A DNA stretch of 54,565 bases from Prolixibacteraceae bacterium (GTDB lineage: Bacteria > Bacteroidota > Bacteroidia > Bacteroidales > Prolixibacteraceae). The DNA is taken from positions 1-54,565 of the forward strand of contig CANJNY010000019.1 in the NCBI GenBank assembly GCA_947475715.1, written 5' to 3'. Below, one piece after another: positions 17,240 to 26,692 of this stretch; within the stretch, counting starts at the first letter, position 1; each line of letters starts with the position of its first letter. Under the pieces are notes generated by a model. That model was given only the letters and a program-made list of their open reading frames with translations, was not told the origin of the DNA and did not search any database. Position numbers and translations under genes: made by a program.

Positions 17240-18128
17240 AATTAAAATTCTTGTTGCAGCACATAAAAGATCACTATTTCCTCAGAACGAGATCTTTTTA
17301 CCCATACAAGTTGGACGCCAAATATCCCCGGAGAAATTAAATATTCAGGGAGACGATGAAGGCGAAAATATATCACAAAAGAACCCAAACTATTGTGAAT
17401 TAACGGCCCTTTATTGGGCATGGAAAAACCTGAAGGCAGATTATATAGGACTATGCCATTATCGAAGATATTTTAATTTCAAAACTAAATATTTCCGACA
17501 GGGAAATAAAATTATAACAAAATTTAATGACATTGAAGGTTTTGCACCTTCAAAAAGTCAATTAGAAAAGATATTAAGTAAATATGATATTATTTTAGCA
17601 AAACCAAAGATTTATCCACATTCATTAGAATTAGACTATAAGTCAGAGCATGTTACCGAAGATCTTGAAATTTTAACTAAAATAATAAAAAATAATTACT
17701 CTGCGTATTATGTTCCCTGGATTAATGTAATGAAATACAACAACAAATTAAATCATTACAATATGTTCATTTGCAAAACTGAAATATTTCAGGATTATTG
17801 CCAATGGTTATTCTCCGTTTTAGGTGAATGTGAGAAAGAGATAAAATTATCTCCATATACCTATCAACAGCGAGTATTCGGATTCTTGTCTGAAAGATTG
17901 CTATTGCTTTATTGCAAAAAAAATAATCTAAAAACTGCCTATTATCCTATTGTTTTTATCGATGAAAATTCAACTAAATTTCCCAAAAACACGAAAATTA
18001 AAAACCTATTCAAAAATCTGGTATTTTATGTAAGGACGCCTGTTATTATCAGTAATAAGCTGCGCAAAATATTTATTGGACTTTCAAACTCTAAACGGTC
18101 GTACAATTCAAGCACTACAGTATTTTAG
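17232..18128 (+). CDS. DUF4422 glycosyltransferase, probable galactofuranosyltransferase
   Basis: This 298-residue protein has the DUF4422 hallmarks: a KILVAAHK start, NPNYCELTALYWAWKN at 51-66 and GLCHYRRYF at 73-81. Members are capsule/LPS glycosyltransferases. It overlaps glf by 8 bp, and such genes often sit beside glf, so transfer of galactofuranose from UDP-Galf is a reasonable inference, though not visible in the sequence itself. The C-terminal 40 residues are basic and could touch the membrane. Confidence 0.82.
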   Translation: MSEIKILVAAHKRSLFPQNEIFLPIQVGRQISPEKLNIQGDDEGENISQKNPNYCELTALYWAWKNLKADYIGLCHYRRYFNFKTKYFRQGNKIITKFNDIEGFAPSKSQLEKILSKYDIILAKPKIYPHSLELDYKSEHVTEDLEILTKIIKNNYSAYYVPWINVMKYNNKLNHYNMFICKTEIFQDYCQWLFSVLGECEKEIKLSPYTYQQRVFGFLSERLLLLYCKKNNLKTAYYPIVFIDENSTKFPKNTKIKNLFKNLVFYVRTPVIISNKLRKIFIGLSNSKRSYNSSTTVF

Positions 18129-18216
18129 ACTCAGGACAGCTCAGAAGTTGCTTAAACTTACTTAAAAAAAATCATTGATACCGCAAGTTATAAATTGATC
18201 AGACAAGAGGGAAAAT

Positions 18217-19128
18217 ATGTCAGAAAATCCAATATTCGCAGACATCTATAAAATCTCAGTGGCACTTACCACCTATAATAGTCAGGATTATATTGAAGAA
18301 CAACTGTATTCCATATTAAATCAAACAATTAGTCCTTATGAAATAATAATTTGCGACGACAATTCGACAGATAAAACAGTATTTATACTCGAAAATTTTG
18401 CAAAATCCAATAAGATCATCAAAATATTTGTGAACAATGCCACACTTGGAGTAAATATGAATTTTCAACAGGCAATTTCGCTTTGCCAAGGAGATTACAT
18501 TGCTTTATCTGATCAGGATGATGTATGGAAACCAGAGAAGTTGAGGACCCAATTGGAATCCATTTTGAAATTGAAAGATAAGAGAGAGAAAGGGCTATTA
18601 TCCGTTCACGATTTAAGTACCATTTCATCAACCGGAGAATTACAATTACAGTCAGTTTACAACAATCGCAGAAATAAATTAGAACCAAGATATACTTTAC
18701 TCTTTGCCAATAATTATTGGGGATGCACAATGTTGTTTAATCGTGCTTTGAAGAATTTAATCCTGCCATTCCCCGAGGAGATCCATGCACATGACCATTG
18801 GATCGCATTGAATGCCTACTGTTGTGGGCAGATAATTGTGTTAAAAGAACCGCTAATCTACTATAGAAGACACGATAAAAACGTGTCACCTTTAGACATG
18901 GGTCCCAAGCCAGGCTTACTTATTCGAATACCGCTCTATTTCAATGGCATCTTAAAAAAAGATTATTTTCAAAGCGAGATAAATCAGTTAAAAGCATTAT
19001 ACAACAGGCATCAAAACATTATTAATTTAAATCTCACAAAAAAAATTAAATCCGTAGTTAATCTGCATAATAAAATAAATTTACTTCGTAAAATTCAATT
19101 TACAATTTTATATCGGTCAAAAAAATAA
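18217..19128 (+). CDS. Glycosyltransferase family 2 (rhamnosyltransferase-like)
   Basis: This 303-residue GT-A enzyme has ALTTYN at 16-21, CDDNSTD at 46-52 and the metal-binding SDQDDVW at 98-104. A later HAHDHWIALNAY segment and YYRRHDKNVS are common in O-antigen GT2s annotated as rhamnosyltransferases. A purine-rich AGAGGGAAA upstream of the ATG is one of the few plausible ribosome sites in the window. It follows the DUF4422 gene after 88 bp. The sugar is not determinable. Confidence 0.85.
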   Translation: MSENPIFADIYKISVALTTYNSQDYIEEQLYSILNQTISPYEIIICDDNSTDKTVFILENFAKSNKIIKIFVNNATLGVNMNFQQAISLCQGDYIALSDQDDVWKPEKLRTQLESILKLKDKREKGLLSVHDLSTISSTGELQLQSVYNNRRNKLEPRYTLLFANNYWGCTMLFNRALKNLILPFPEEIHAHDHWIALNAYCCGQIIVLKEPLIYYRRHDKNVSPLDMGPKPGLLIRIPLYFNGILKKDYFQSEINQLKALYNRHQNIINLNLTKKIKSVVNLHNKINLLRKIQFTILYRSKK

Positions 19129-19277
19129 CAGGTAAATTAAAAATCAAAAACTATTTCAAAAACAGCTGTTCATTAAATTCCATATTAATGAATTAGCTGT
19201 ATCCTGAGCATCATTGAAATTACCGAAATAATTAGAATATACGTTTTATTGCACTAAACTTCCTATTAATAAAAACA

Positions 19278-20393
19278 ATGGAAACGCATAAACAAAACTT
19301 TTATTTAATCCAGGCTCTGCGTTTTCTGGCCGCGTTCATGGTCGTTTGTTGTCACTCTACTTTTTACACTAAAGAGAGATTACTATCAAGCGTCACCGTC
19401 TTTAGCATGGGCGCCAACGGCGTTCCCTTATTCTTTGTTATATCAGGCTTTGTTATAGTTTTATCTTCACGAAAGTTGATAAACGATAAAGACGGATGGA
19501 GAAAATATGCTCTAAAACGCATCATTCGGATAGTTCCCCTCTATTGGCTACTTACCACTTACAAGATCGCTATAATGATATTCTCTGCTGGGCTTATTTT
19601 GCATAGTAACATAGATTTTTCTACTATACTAAAATCTTACTTTTTTATTCCCTCTCTCAATATTGACGGAGAGATAAGACCGATATTAGGAGTAGGATGG
19701 ACGCTTAATTTTGAAATGTTCTTTTATCTGCTTTTTACTATTGCTCTTTTTCTAAGGTTAAACACTATTATTTTTTCCGGAAGTATAATGATTATACTCA
19801 CCTTTCTTTCCTTTTTCAAAACTCCAGCCTGGCCTGTAGCGCTTAATTTTTATGCAGACCCGATCGTTATGAATTTTGTATTTGGAATGATTTCTGCCGT
19901 TTTAATTACAAAAAATTTTAAGGTCCCAAAATCACTAGCAATAATATTAATACTTATTAATCTAACATACTTGTTTTCTCCGTTGCAATACCATCTTGAA
20001 TTTATTCACCTAAACCCATTATTGCCAAATATATTAGCACCTTTTGCAATTGTTTATTTGAGCGCTCAAATAGAAAAACATTCTCATGTACACATTCATA
20101 ATATCATTTTATTTTTTGGGGCTGCCTCATATTCACTTTATCTAATTCACCCGGTTATTGCACCCTTAAGTCCGACATTTTTAAAAAAGATAGGGTTAAT
20201 AAGCCCTTTTTTATCGGTGGCACTATGTATAATTCTCGCTTTAACTGCAGCCGCTCTCGCTTATTCATACTGTGAAAAACCACTTACCAAATTTCTAAAT
20301 AACAAGCTAATAAAAGCGCCTGCAACAATCCTTTCCACGAATAAGACACCAATTCAAATATCAAATGAACATAAAGGAAAAGCACGAGATTAA
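19278..20393 (+). CDS. Acyltransferase family 3 membrane protein (OafA-like)
   Basis: This 371-residue protein has about 10 membrane helices. It opens with the acyltransferase-3 pattern QALRFLAAFMVVCCHS, which carries the conserved Arg and the catalytic-type His. GVPLFFVISGFVI follows at about 54-66, then GWTLNFEMFFYLLF in place of the SL-x-VE-E-WFYLL motif, and SYSLYLIHP near residue 285. These enzymes move acetyl or similar acyl groups onto sugars at the inner membrane. It lies 149 bp after the GT2 and overlaps the polymerase gene by 29 bp. It is probably responsible for O-acetylation of the repeat unit. Confidence 0.9.
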   Translation: METHKQNFYLIQALRFLAAFMVVCCHSTFYTKERLLSSVTVFSMGANGVPLFFVISGFVIVLSSRKLINDKDGWRKYALKRIIRIVPLYWLLTTYKIAIMIFSAGLILHSNIDFSTILKSYFFIPSLNIDGEIRPILGVGWTLNFEMFFYLLFTIALFLRLNTIIFSGSIMIILTFLSFFKTPAWPVALNFYADPIVMNFVFGMISAVLITKNFKVPKSLAIILILINLTYLFSPLQYHLEFIHLNPLLPNILAPFAIVYLSAQIEKHSHVHIHNIILFFGAASYSLYLIHPVIAPLSPTFLKKIGLISPFLSVALCIILALTAAALAYSYCEKPLTKFLNNKLIKAPATILSTNKTPIQISNEHKGKARD

Positions 20394-21606
20394 GCTAATA
20401 TTGCCGTGGAAGATCATTGTTATCTTTATAATCATTCTGATACCTGGTGTTGCGCCAGCAGAATTATTTTCACCTTTTCTAGTACTGACAGGAATCATCC
20501 TTATCATAACAAATAAAGGAATAATAAAAAAAAGTTACTTGAAAAAAATCTGGCCACTCTTCTTTATTTTTTTTATCGGCTGCATTGGGATACATAATTA
20601 TTTGAGCCGTAATATTATTAGGGATATGTCCTATGCATTAACTCCACTTTCATTATTCTATGCAGGTTATTATTTTTCAGATAGCCAACTGAAATTACAA
20701 AATATATTAAAAGTCATTATAATTACTGGACTAATTTTCAGTATTATCCATATAGCTCAATTTATTATTAATCCTTTGCTGCTGCTTGAAAAAGTGGAAA
20801 TTCTAAGACACTCAATATTTAATCCCGGAGGAGGAGTAATAATTCTTTCATTAATATTAGGTCTACTTCAATATCGGATAGGCTTTGATAATCTTTTCCC
20901 CAAATTTATTCCCCGATTTATCGGATTGCCTCTGTTGTTTTCATCATTTATTTTATCCTTTTCAAGGATTGGTTTAGTTATCGGTATTACACTATTTATA
21001 TCCTTTATCGGATCCTTAAGCCGTATTAACTGGAAATCATTATTAACAATCGGCATTTTAGCCTTAGGATTAATGTTGCTCATTCTGTCAACTTCCGTAG
21101 GTGAAACAGGAACTTTCAGAAGTAAAATTTCACAAACTTTATCAGAAATTGCAGTTTCAGACTATCAGGACATGGCCGATATAAATAATAAGTGGAGAGG
21201 TTATGAGACCTATAGGGCGTTATTGAAATTTTCAAAAGAAGGAATTACCGGAAAATTGTTAGGGACAGGATTTGGTTCTGTTGTTGATTTAGGTTTAAGT
21301 ATTAAACTGGGAGATTCCTACATGAGTGAAATTCCCGTTTTCCATAACGGATATGCCTATATCTTAGTTAAAACAGGGATTATTGGCCTGATATGTTATG
21401 GCATATTTTATTTTAAGCTATTAAAACAGTCAATTAAGTTCAAAAACTCAGTAATTGATGAACAGATTCTTTTGTCTCGGATATTGCTGGGGTTTACCCT
21501 AACTATGATGTTATCAATGTATGTGGTAGGAGGTATTGCTGAAATTCATGATTCAGAATTCATCTTCCTTAGTGCATTTATCTTACCACGATTAGAAATC
21601 GTATAA
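20365..21606 (+). CDS. O-antigen polymerase/ligase-like membrane protein (Wzy candidate)
   Basis: This 413-residue protein has about 11 membrane helices and one larger polar loop (about residues 245-320) between late helices, the Wzy/WaaL topology. The region with SFSRIGLVIGITLF and the loop segment GTGFGSVVDLG...HNGYAYILVKTGIIGLI match the O-antigen ligase/polymerase superfamily pattern (arginine before the loop, HNxY/F at its end). It overlaps the acyltransferase by 29 bp. It is the only such gene in the window and would polymerise the unit flipped by the Wzx at 14816. Distinguishing Wzy from ligase is not possible from sequence alone. Confidence 0.85.
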   Translation: MNIKEKHEIKLILPWKIIVIFIIILIPGVAPAELFSPFLVLTGIILIITNKGIIKKSYLKKIWPLFFIFFIGCIGIHNYLSRNIIRDMSYALTPLSLFYAGYYFSDSQLKLQNILKVIIITGLIFSIIHIAQFIINPLLLLEKVEILRHSIFNPGGGVIILSLILGLLQYRIGFDNLFPKFIPRFIGLPLLFSSFILSFSRIGLVIGITLFISFIGSLSRINWKSLLTIGILALGLMLLILSTSVGETGTFRSKISQTLSEIAVSDYQDMADINNKWRGYETYRALLKFSKEGITGKLLGTGFGSVVDLGLSIKLGDSYMSEIPVFHNGYAYILVKTGIIGLICYGIFYFKLLKQSIKFKNSVIDEQILLSRILLGFTLTMMLSMYVVGGIAEIHDSEFIFLSAFILPRLEIV

Positions 21607-21618
21607 TAGAATTCCATA

Positions 21619-22494
21619 ATGATAAATATTCTCATTTTAAACTGGAATAGTACCGAATTAGTTCTCCAAAGTTTAAACCAACTAACAAAATCGACGTATC
21701 CTAAATTCAGGGTCCTTTTAATCAATAATTTCTCATCAACAAACGACTTGTTCAGAATCAGAGAAATTCATAAGCAGTTTATTAAATACTTTGATATTTT
21801 TCTCATTGAAAATGAAAAGAATATAGGTTATGCCGGGGGAAACAACAAAGGGTTAAAATTCCTGGACGAAAATAACTTAACAGGTGATATTCTCATCCTA
21901 AATCCGGACATACTTATTTCAGAAAATACAATATCAGAAATGAAAAGTAAACTAAAAGCCGGGATAGGAATCGTCACAGTTCGAATTGTAAACGAGCAAA
22001 AAAAAATAATTTTTGATGCCATAAAATTGAAAGGATTTATTGAAAAATATTTAATCACTACAAAGGACGAAATAGAAACTGACTACTCACAAGGGGCATG
22101 TTTATTAATAAAACGAAACACAATCGATCAAATTGGTTTATTCGATGAGCGATTCTTCCTCTATTGGGAAGAGGTTGACTTCTCGCTACGGGTAAGAAAA
22201 AATGGCGAGCGATTAATCGCCACAACATCAACACAGGCAGTGAGAATAAAAAATGAAATAAACCGGCAACCTCAGGCCTTTTATTATTCCGTTAGGAATG
22301 CTTTACTCATAAAATCTAAACACGCTGATTTTTTCAGTCGGTTTGACTATTGGATTTACATTCTATACATGCTCTTACTTACAATTAAATTCTTGCCAAA
22401 TTTCAAAATTTTCAGATTGACAATTAGTAACATTTATTGGGCTATAAAGGATTCTCAAAATAATAAATATTCTTGCAGAGAGGAGCATCAATGA
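21619..22494 (+). CDS. Glycosyltransferase family 2 (WbbL/rhamnosyltransferase-like)
   Basis: This 291-residue GT-A enzyme has NWNS at 8-11, the NIGYAGGNNKG segment near residues 72-82, LNPDIL as the DxD equivalent, and the EEVDFSLR helix typical of WbbL-like transferases. These are often rhamnosyltransferases. It starts 12 bp after the polymerase and shares an ATGA overlap with the following GT4 (22491-22494). The C-terminus has a hydrophobic stretch that may anchor it to the membrane. Confidence 0.87.
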   Translation: MINILILNWNSTELVLQSLNQLTKSTYPKFRVLLINNFSSTNDLFRIREIHKQFIKYFDIFLIENEKNIGYAGGNNKGLKFLDENNLTGDILILNPDILISENTISEMKSKLKAGIGIVTVRIVNEQKKIIFDAIKLKGFIEKYLITTKDEIETDYSQGACLLIKRNTIDQIGLFDERFFLYWEEVDFSLRVRKNGERLIATTSTQAVRIKNEINRQPQAFYYSVRNALLIKSKHADFFSRFDYWIYILYMLLLTIKFLPNFKIFRLTISNIYWAIKDSQNNKYSCREEHQ

Positions 22495-23600
22495 CTAAAA
22501 ATTCTATAATTTCAGAAAGTAAAATCCGATTATTCGTTGATGCGCACATCTTCGATGGAATCCCTCAGGGTACAGTTACCTTTTTGTCAGGAATTTATTC
22601 TGAATTAATTAAAGATCAAAGGTTCAGACTCTACGTCGGTTCTGCAGACAAGTCATTGGCAGAAAAGTTCCTGGGAGGAACTGATTTTGTCCATATCTCC
22701 TATAAAAAGGAATCAAAATTTCGACGACTGCTCTATACAATTCCCCAAATATTAACAGCAAACCAGATTGATTATGCCCATTTTCAATATATATCTCCAA
22801 TTCAGAAAAGGTGTAAATATATCGTCACTACCCATGATCTGTTATTTTTGGAATTCCCCTGGAGTTTTCCATTAAGTTACCGGATCAAAAATTTATTTTT
22901 ATTTTACATCTCAGCAAAAAGAGCAGACCTGATTACAACGGTATCACAATATTCACGGGAATCCATTAATAAGTACTTTAGGATTCCACTGCGAAGAATA
23001 ACTTTGATACCAAATGGTGTAAAAAAAAATCCGGAAAAGCCGGAGCCAATCGATCAATTAACAGGTAAAAAATTCTTACTTTACATCAGTCGAATTGAGC
23101 CACGAAAAAACCAGGCATTATTGATAAAAGTCTGGAAAGAATTAGATTTGTATAATAGGGATATCGATCTTGTTTTAGTGGGATCTGAAGGGTTAAAAGA
23201 TTTAAATTTCATCAAAGAAATAAATCAATTATCCGAACAGGAAAAAAATCATTTTCACTGGTTTAAAAATGTAACAAGCAGAAATTTAGATTGGATGTAT
23301 CAAAACTGCAACTTGTTTATTTTCCCTTCCTCTGCCGAAGGATTTGGAATACCTCCCTTAGAAGCTGCCATTAACGGTGCTAAAGTACTCTGCAGTAATA
23401 CAACAGCTATGAAGGAATTGAATTTCTGGGGTAAATTTAATTTTAATCCGAATTCTGTGACCGAATTCAAAAATGCACTGTCTTTTGCATTAACGCATGA
23501 CTTTGATCATCAGTTTGCGATAGAAAAGATTGAATTAACTTATAATTGGAAAAAAATCGCTGAAGATTTCGGGAACTTAATATTTACTGATTTCAGATGA
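22491..23600 (+). CDS. Glycosyltransferase family 4
   Basis: The ATG at 22491 is preferred over a TTG at 22473 because it sits just behind GAGAGGAG and forms an ATGA overlap with the preceding stop. The resulting 369-residue GT-B protein has an N-terminal acceptor domain (DAHIFDGIPQGTVTFLSG) and a C-terminal donor domain with SRIEPRKNQ and SSAEGFGIPPLEAA, the latter including the Glu residues that contact the nucleotide sugar. It is probably an inverted-repeat-unit assembly enzyme acting on the lipid-linked intermediate at the inner membrane. It ends in a second ATGA overlap with the next gene. Confidence 0.88.
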   Translation: MTKNSIISESKIRLFVDAHIFDGIPQGTVTFLSGIYSELIKDQRFRLYVGSADKSLAEKFLGGTDFVHISYKKESKFRRLLYTIPQILTANQIDYAHFQYISPIQKRCKYIVTTHDLLFLEFPWSFPLSYRIKNLFLFYISAKRADLITTVSQYSRESINKYFRIPLRRITLIPNGVKKNPEKPEPIDQLTGKKFLLYISRIEPRKNQALLIKVWKELDLYNRDIDLVLVGSEGLKDLNFIKEINQLSEQEKNHFHWFKNVTSRNLDWMYQNCNLFIFPSSAEGFGIPPLEAAINGAKVLCSNTTAMKELNFWGKFNFNPNSVTEFKNALSFALTHDFDHQFAIEKIELTYNWKKIAEDFGNLIFTDFR

Positions 23601-24697
23601 AAATATCCATTATTGGCACCCGTGGCATCCCCAATCACTATGGCGGATTTGAGCAATTTGCCGATATTCTCTCACAGAAACTTGTTCAAAGAGGACACCA
23701 GATTACAGTCTATTGTTCAAGCAATCACACCTATAAAAAATCAGAACTAAACGGGGTCAAACTTATCCATAAGTTTGACCCTGAGAATAAAATAGGTGCC
23801 GCCGGACAGTTTATTTATGATCTGCTTTGTATGCTCGATGCTCGTAAACGGAATTTTGATATCATTTATATGCTGGGATATACCAGCAGTTCGATCTGGC
23901 AGAGAATGATCTTTAATAACCGTGCTGTTGTTGTCACCAATATGGATGGTCTGGAATGGAACAGAAGTAAGTATTCGCCTAAGGTTCAGAAATTCCTAAA
24001 ATATGCAGAAAGACTTGCCGTAAAATACAGCCATTTCCTTGTTGCCGACTCAATTGGAATTCAATCCTATTTAACAACTAAATTCAACGTTGATTCCACT
24101 TACCTTCCCTATGGAAGCTACCTTTTTGAAAACCCAAATAAAACGCATCTTGAGAAATTTGGAGTGAACGAATATGATTATGACCTGATAATTGCCAGGT
24201 TTGAACCGGAAAATAATATTGAACTAATACTAAATGCCTTTTCACAATCCAATACAAAGCGGAGATTAATCTTAATCGGAGATCATAATCACACTGAATT
24301 TGGAAGAAGAATGTTCTTGAAATATAATTCAGCGGATCGAATAAATTTTATCGGATCTGTTTATGATCAGGAAGCTTTAAATAATTTGCGATATTTCTCC
24401 AATTTATACTTTCATGGACATTCTGTTGGAGGCACTAATCCATCCCTGCTGGAAGCGATGGGATCCTCTGCCTTGATCTGCTATCACGACAATGAATTTA
24501 ACCAGGCCATTGTGGGTGAGGATGGATTTGGGTTTACAGATAGCCCTGGATTAGTAAAATTAATAAAAAACACTAAAAAAAGCAACCATTTAAATTACAT
24601 ACTAAATAATCAACGAAAAATATCCACAATCTATTCATGGGAACATATCTGTCGGCAATATGAAGCCTATTTTATGAAAATATCGAAAATAATTTAG
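23597..24697 (+). CDS. DUF1972-containing glycosyltransferase (rhamnosyltransferase-like)
   Basis: The 366-residue protein starts with GTRGIPNHYGGFEQF at 7-21, the signature of the DUF1972 domain found at the N-terminus of WchF/WsaC-like rhamnosyltransferases. The second half is a GT4 donor domain with FHGHSVGGTNPSLLEAMG. Such enzymes usually transfer a second sugar, often rhamnose, to the primed lipid carrier. It is coupled to the upstream GT4 by an ATGA overlap and lies just before the initiating transferase. A perfect 12-bp inverted repeat lies inside the gene at 23754-23781 (listed separately). Confidence 0.88.
   Translation: MKISIIGTRGIPNHYGGFEQFADILSQKLVQRGHQITVYCSSNHTYKKSELNGVKLIHKFDPENKIGAAGQFIYDLLCMLDARKRNFDIIYMLGYTSSSIWQRMIFNNRAVVVTNMDGLEWNRSKYSPKVQKFLKYAERLAVKYSHFLVADSIGIQSYLTTKFNVDSTYLPYGSYLFENPNKTHLEKFGVNEYDYDLIIARFEPENNIELILNAFSQSNTKRRLILIGDHNHTEFGRRMFLKYNSADRINFIGSVYDQEALNNLRYFSNLYFHGHSVGGTNPSLLEAMGSSALICYHDNEFNQAIVGEDGFGFTDSPGLVKLIKNTKKSNHLNYILNNQRKISTIYSWEHICRQYEAYFMKISKII
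23754..23781. repeat. Perfect 12-bp inverted repeat within a coding sequence
   Basis: GGGTCAAACTTA (23754-23765) and TAAGTTTGACCC (23770-23781) are exact reverse complements separated by TCCA. In RNA this would form a stable 12-bp hairpin inside the DUF1972 glycosyltransferase message. No T-run follows, so it does not look like an intrinsic terminator. Confidence 0.9.
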
Positions 24698-24753
24698 TCC
24701 ACAACCGATAATGTTCAATTAAATAAAAATGACCTTCGAAGAACTACAACTAA

Positions 24754-26190
24754 TTGTCTTATGACAACAAGCTGCATTATATCAATAATATTGTAAAAGA
24801 AATACTAAAAAATATTTTTATGACCTCACAAAATACAGTGAGCCGATTGATTTTTCTACTTTTAGATTTGATGTGCCTTAACCTGGCAATTGGATTAATA
24901 ATCTACTTTGCGGGATATGGAACTTATCATGTGATCTCCACCAGCTTGTTGCATGGTAATCTCTCCTGGATTATTACCTATTTTGTATTCACAAGGGAAA
25001 GGCCATTTTGGGAGGAAGGAATTATTAAAAGGGTTCTGCAGATCAGCAACCGGGCATTAATTTTTATCGCTGTCGCTGCAGTGATCGCGCTATTACTTAG
25101 ACCTAATCCAAGTTTTCCCGCATTCTTACTTAAGTATACCGCTCTTTTCTACTTCGGCCAGCTTTGCCTCTATTCCTTCGCCTATACCTATCTCAAATAC
25201 AAAAGACGAAAAGGGCTAAATACGGATCGCGTGGTAATCGTTGGCACCAATGAAACCTGCCAACAGCTAAGAAATGCTATTGACCGGAACCCTTTACTTG
25301 GCTACCGTTTTATCGGCTATATATATTTGGAACCCGGGAATAACACAGACGTTCTTGGCCCGCAGGAGAAACTGGAATCAATTATACGTGAAAATAATAT
25401 TCAAATGGTTATTGTTTCACTTTCGCTCTTTACTAATGAAAAATATGAATCAGATTACCTTAATCTATGTTACCGACTTGGTGTTCGTCTGAGGTTTGTC
25501 CCTGAGAATCAACGCTGGCTAAGGATAAAAATGAACAGAGATTCAGTTGGTGATATGATACTAATTAATCCGTTGGAAATGCCTTTGGATAAGATTGATT
25601 CCCGAATAATAAAGCGTTTGTTCGACATAACAATTTCAATCATCTGTATTGTTTTCCTTTTTTCCTGGTTATTCCCAATTATTGCCGTTCTTATTAAACT
25701 AAGTTCTAAAGGTCCGGTATTCTTCATTCAGAAAAGAACCGGAATTAATAATAAGCCATTTAACCTAATAAAATTCAGAAGCATGGAAGTCAATGAATTA
25801 GCAGATATACAACAGGCTTCTATTGACGACCCGCGCACAACCTACATTGGACGACTTTTACGCAGGACTAGTATTGATGAATTACCACAATTCTTTAATG
25901 TCTTACTGGGAAATATGTCGGTTATTGGACCACGCCCTCACATGCTTAAACATACTGAACAATATACACATCTGATCGACCATTTCCTGTTTCGCCACTA
26001 TGTAAAACCCGGAGTAAGCGGCTGGGCCCAGGTTAGCGGGTTCAGAGGTGAGACGGATGAATTATGGAAAATGGAAAAACGGTTCGAATATGATGTTGAG
26101 TATATCGAAAACTGGACTTTCTGGTGGGATGTTCAAATAATTTGGCTTACACTTTTTGGTCTAAAGTCTTTGGAAAGCATGGATAATTAG
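24754..26190 (+). CDS. Polyprenyl-phosphate hexose-1-phosphate transferase (WcaJ-like initiating enzyme)
   Basis: This 478-residue enzyme has four or five N-terminal membrane helices, a CoA-binding-like middle domain (RVVIVGTNETCQQL near 159-172) and a C-terminal bacterial sugar transferase domain. The latter shows KRLFDI after its membrane-dipping helix, RTSIDELPQ at 371-379, IGPRPH at 391-396 and KPGVSGWAQ at 418-426. It moves hexose-1-phosphate from a UDP-sugar to undecaprenyl phosphate and so starts repeat-unit assembly. The start is uncertain: TTG 24754 or ATG 24820 (residue 23), the latter lying just before the first helix. It is the last gene before a 502-bp gap, as initiating genes often are. 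Confidence 0.93.
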   Translation: MSYDNKLHYINNIVKEILKNIFMTSQNTVSRLIFLLLDLMCLNLAIGLIIYFAGYGTYHVISTSLLHGNLSWIITYFVFTRERPFWEEGIIKRVLQISNRALIFIAVAAVIALLLRPNPSFPAFLLKYTALFYFGQLCLYSFAYTYLKYKRRKGLNTDRVVIVGTNETCQQLRNAIDRNPLLGYRFIGYIYLEPGNNTDVLGPQEKLESIIRENNIQMVIVSLSLFTNEKYESDYLNLCYRLGVRLRFVPENQRWLRIKMNRDSVGDMILINPLEMPLDKIDSRIIKRLFDITISIICIVFLFSWLFPIIAVLIKLSSKGPVFFIQKRTGINNKPFNLIKFRSMEVNELADIQQASIDDPRTTYIGRLLRRTSIDELPQFFNVLLGNMSVIGPRPHMLKHTEQYTHLIDHFLFRHYVKPGVSGWAQVSGFRGETDELWKMEKRFEYDVEYIENWTFWWDVQIIWLTLFGLKSLESMDN

Positions 26191-26692
26191 TTTAATTAAA
26201 GAAAAGAAAAATTCCTTACGATGAAATAACCTAAGAGGCTTCATTTTCACAAATTTCATTTATGAAGTACAAATCGCGATCTATATTTGCTCAAATCAGG
26301 CCAATTATTACTCAAAAATTAAATAAAATTCTACAACATTTGAATTGCGGAAATATATGTGTAAAATAAAAACACATCGATATAGAATACTGATATTTAT
26401 TGCGGATAGTTTCACAACTGCAAAATTGCTTTAATCCATCCAAATTTGGACAACAGTTTTTCGCTCAGTCTGGTGTTCTGCAGGAAAGGATCAGCGTTAA
26501 TCCGTAAAAACCTTTATTGGGCTAATAGAACCTGAAAAATGGGTGCATCTGATCTTTACTGCACCTAAGTTATTCAAACTTACTTCACCCATCGAAGAAT
26601 TAGTAACAGATAATCAGCATCTGTTGTCAAAGTCTATAAAATAATTAGGCGTTGAAAATAAATTCTATACTTGAAATATATTAATCAATACT
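26191..26692. other. Gene-poor 502-bp gap; possible remnant at 26501-26644
   Basis: No recognisable gene or RNA is present. Two small open stretches stand out: 26357-26434, starting MCKIKTHRYRILIFIADS, which resembles the first strand of a GT-B glycosyltransferase; and 26501-26644, a 47-codon frame without a start (KTFIGLIEPEKWVHLIF...) ending at TAA. Both could be leftovers of a deleted glycosyltransferase, but neither is identifiable. The gap separates the initiating transferase from the ABC transporter gene and probably contains the promoter of the latter. Confidence 0.4.

Noticed and set aside
26357-26434. 25-codon frame starting MCKIKTHRY considered as a gene
   Set aside because: It is too short, has no visible ribosome site, and only weakly resembles a glycosyltransferase start; noted as a possible remnant only.
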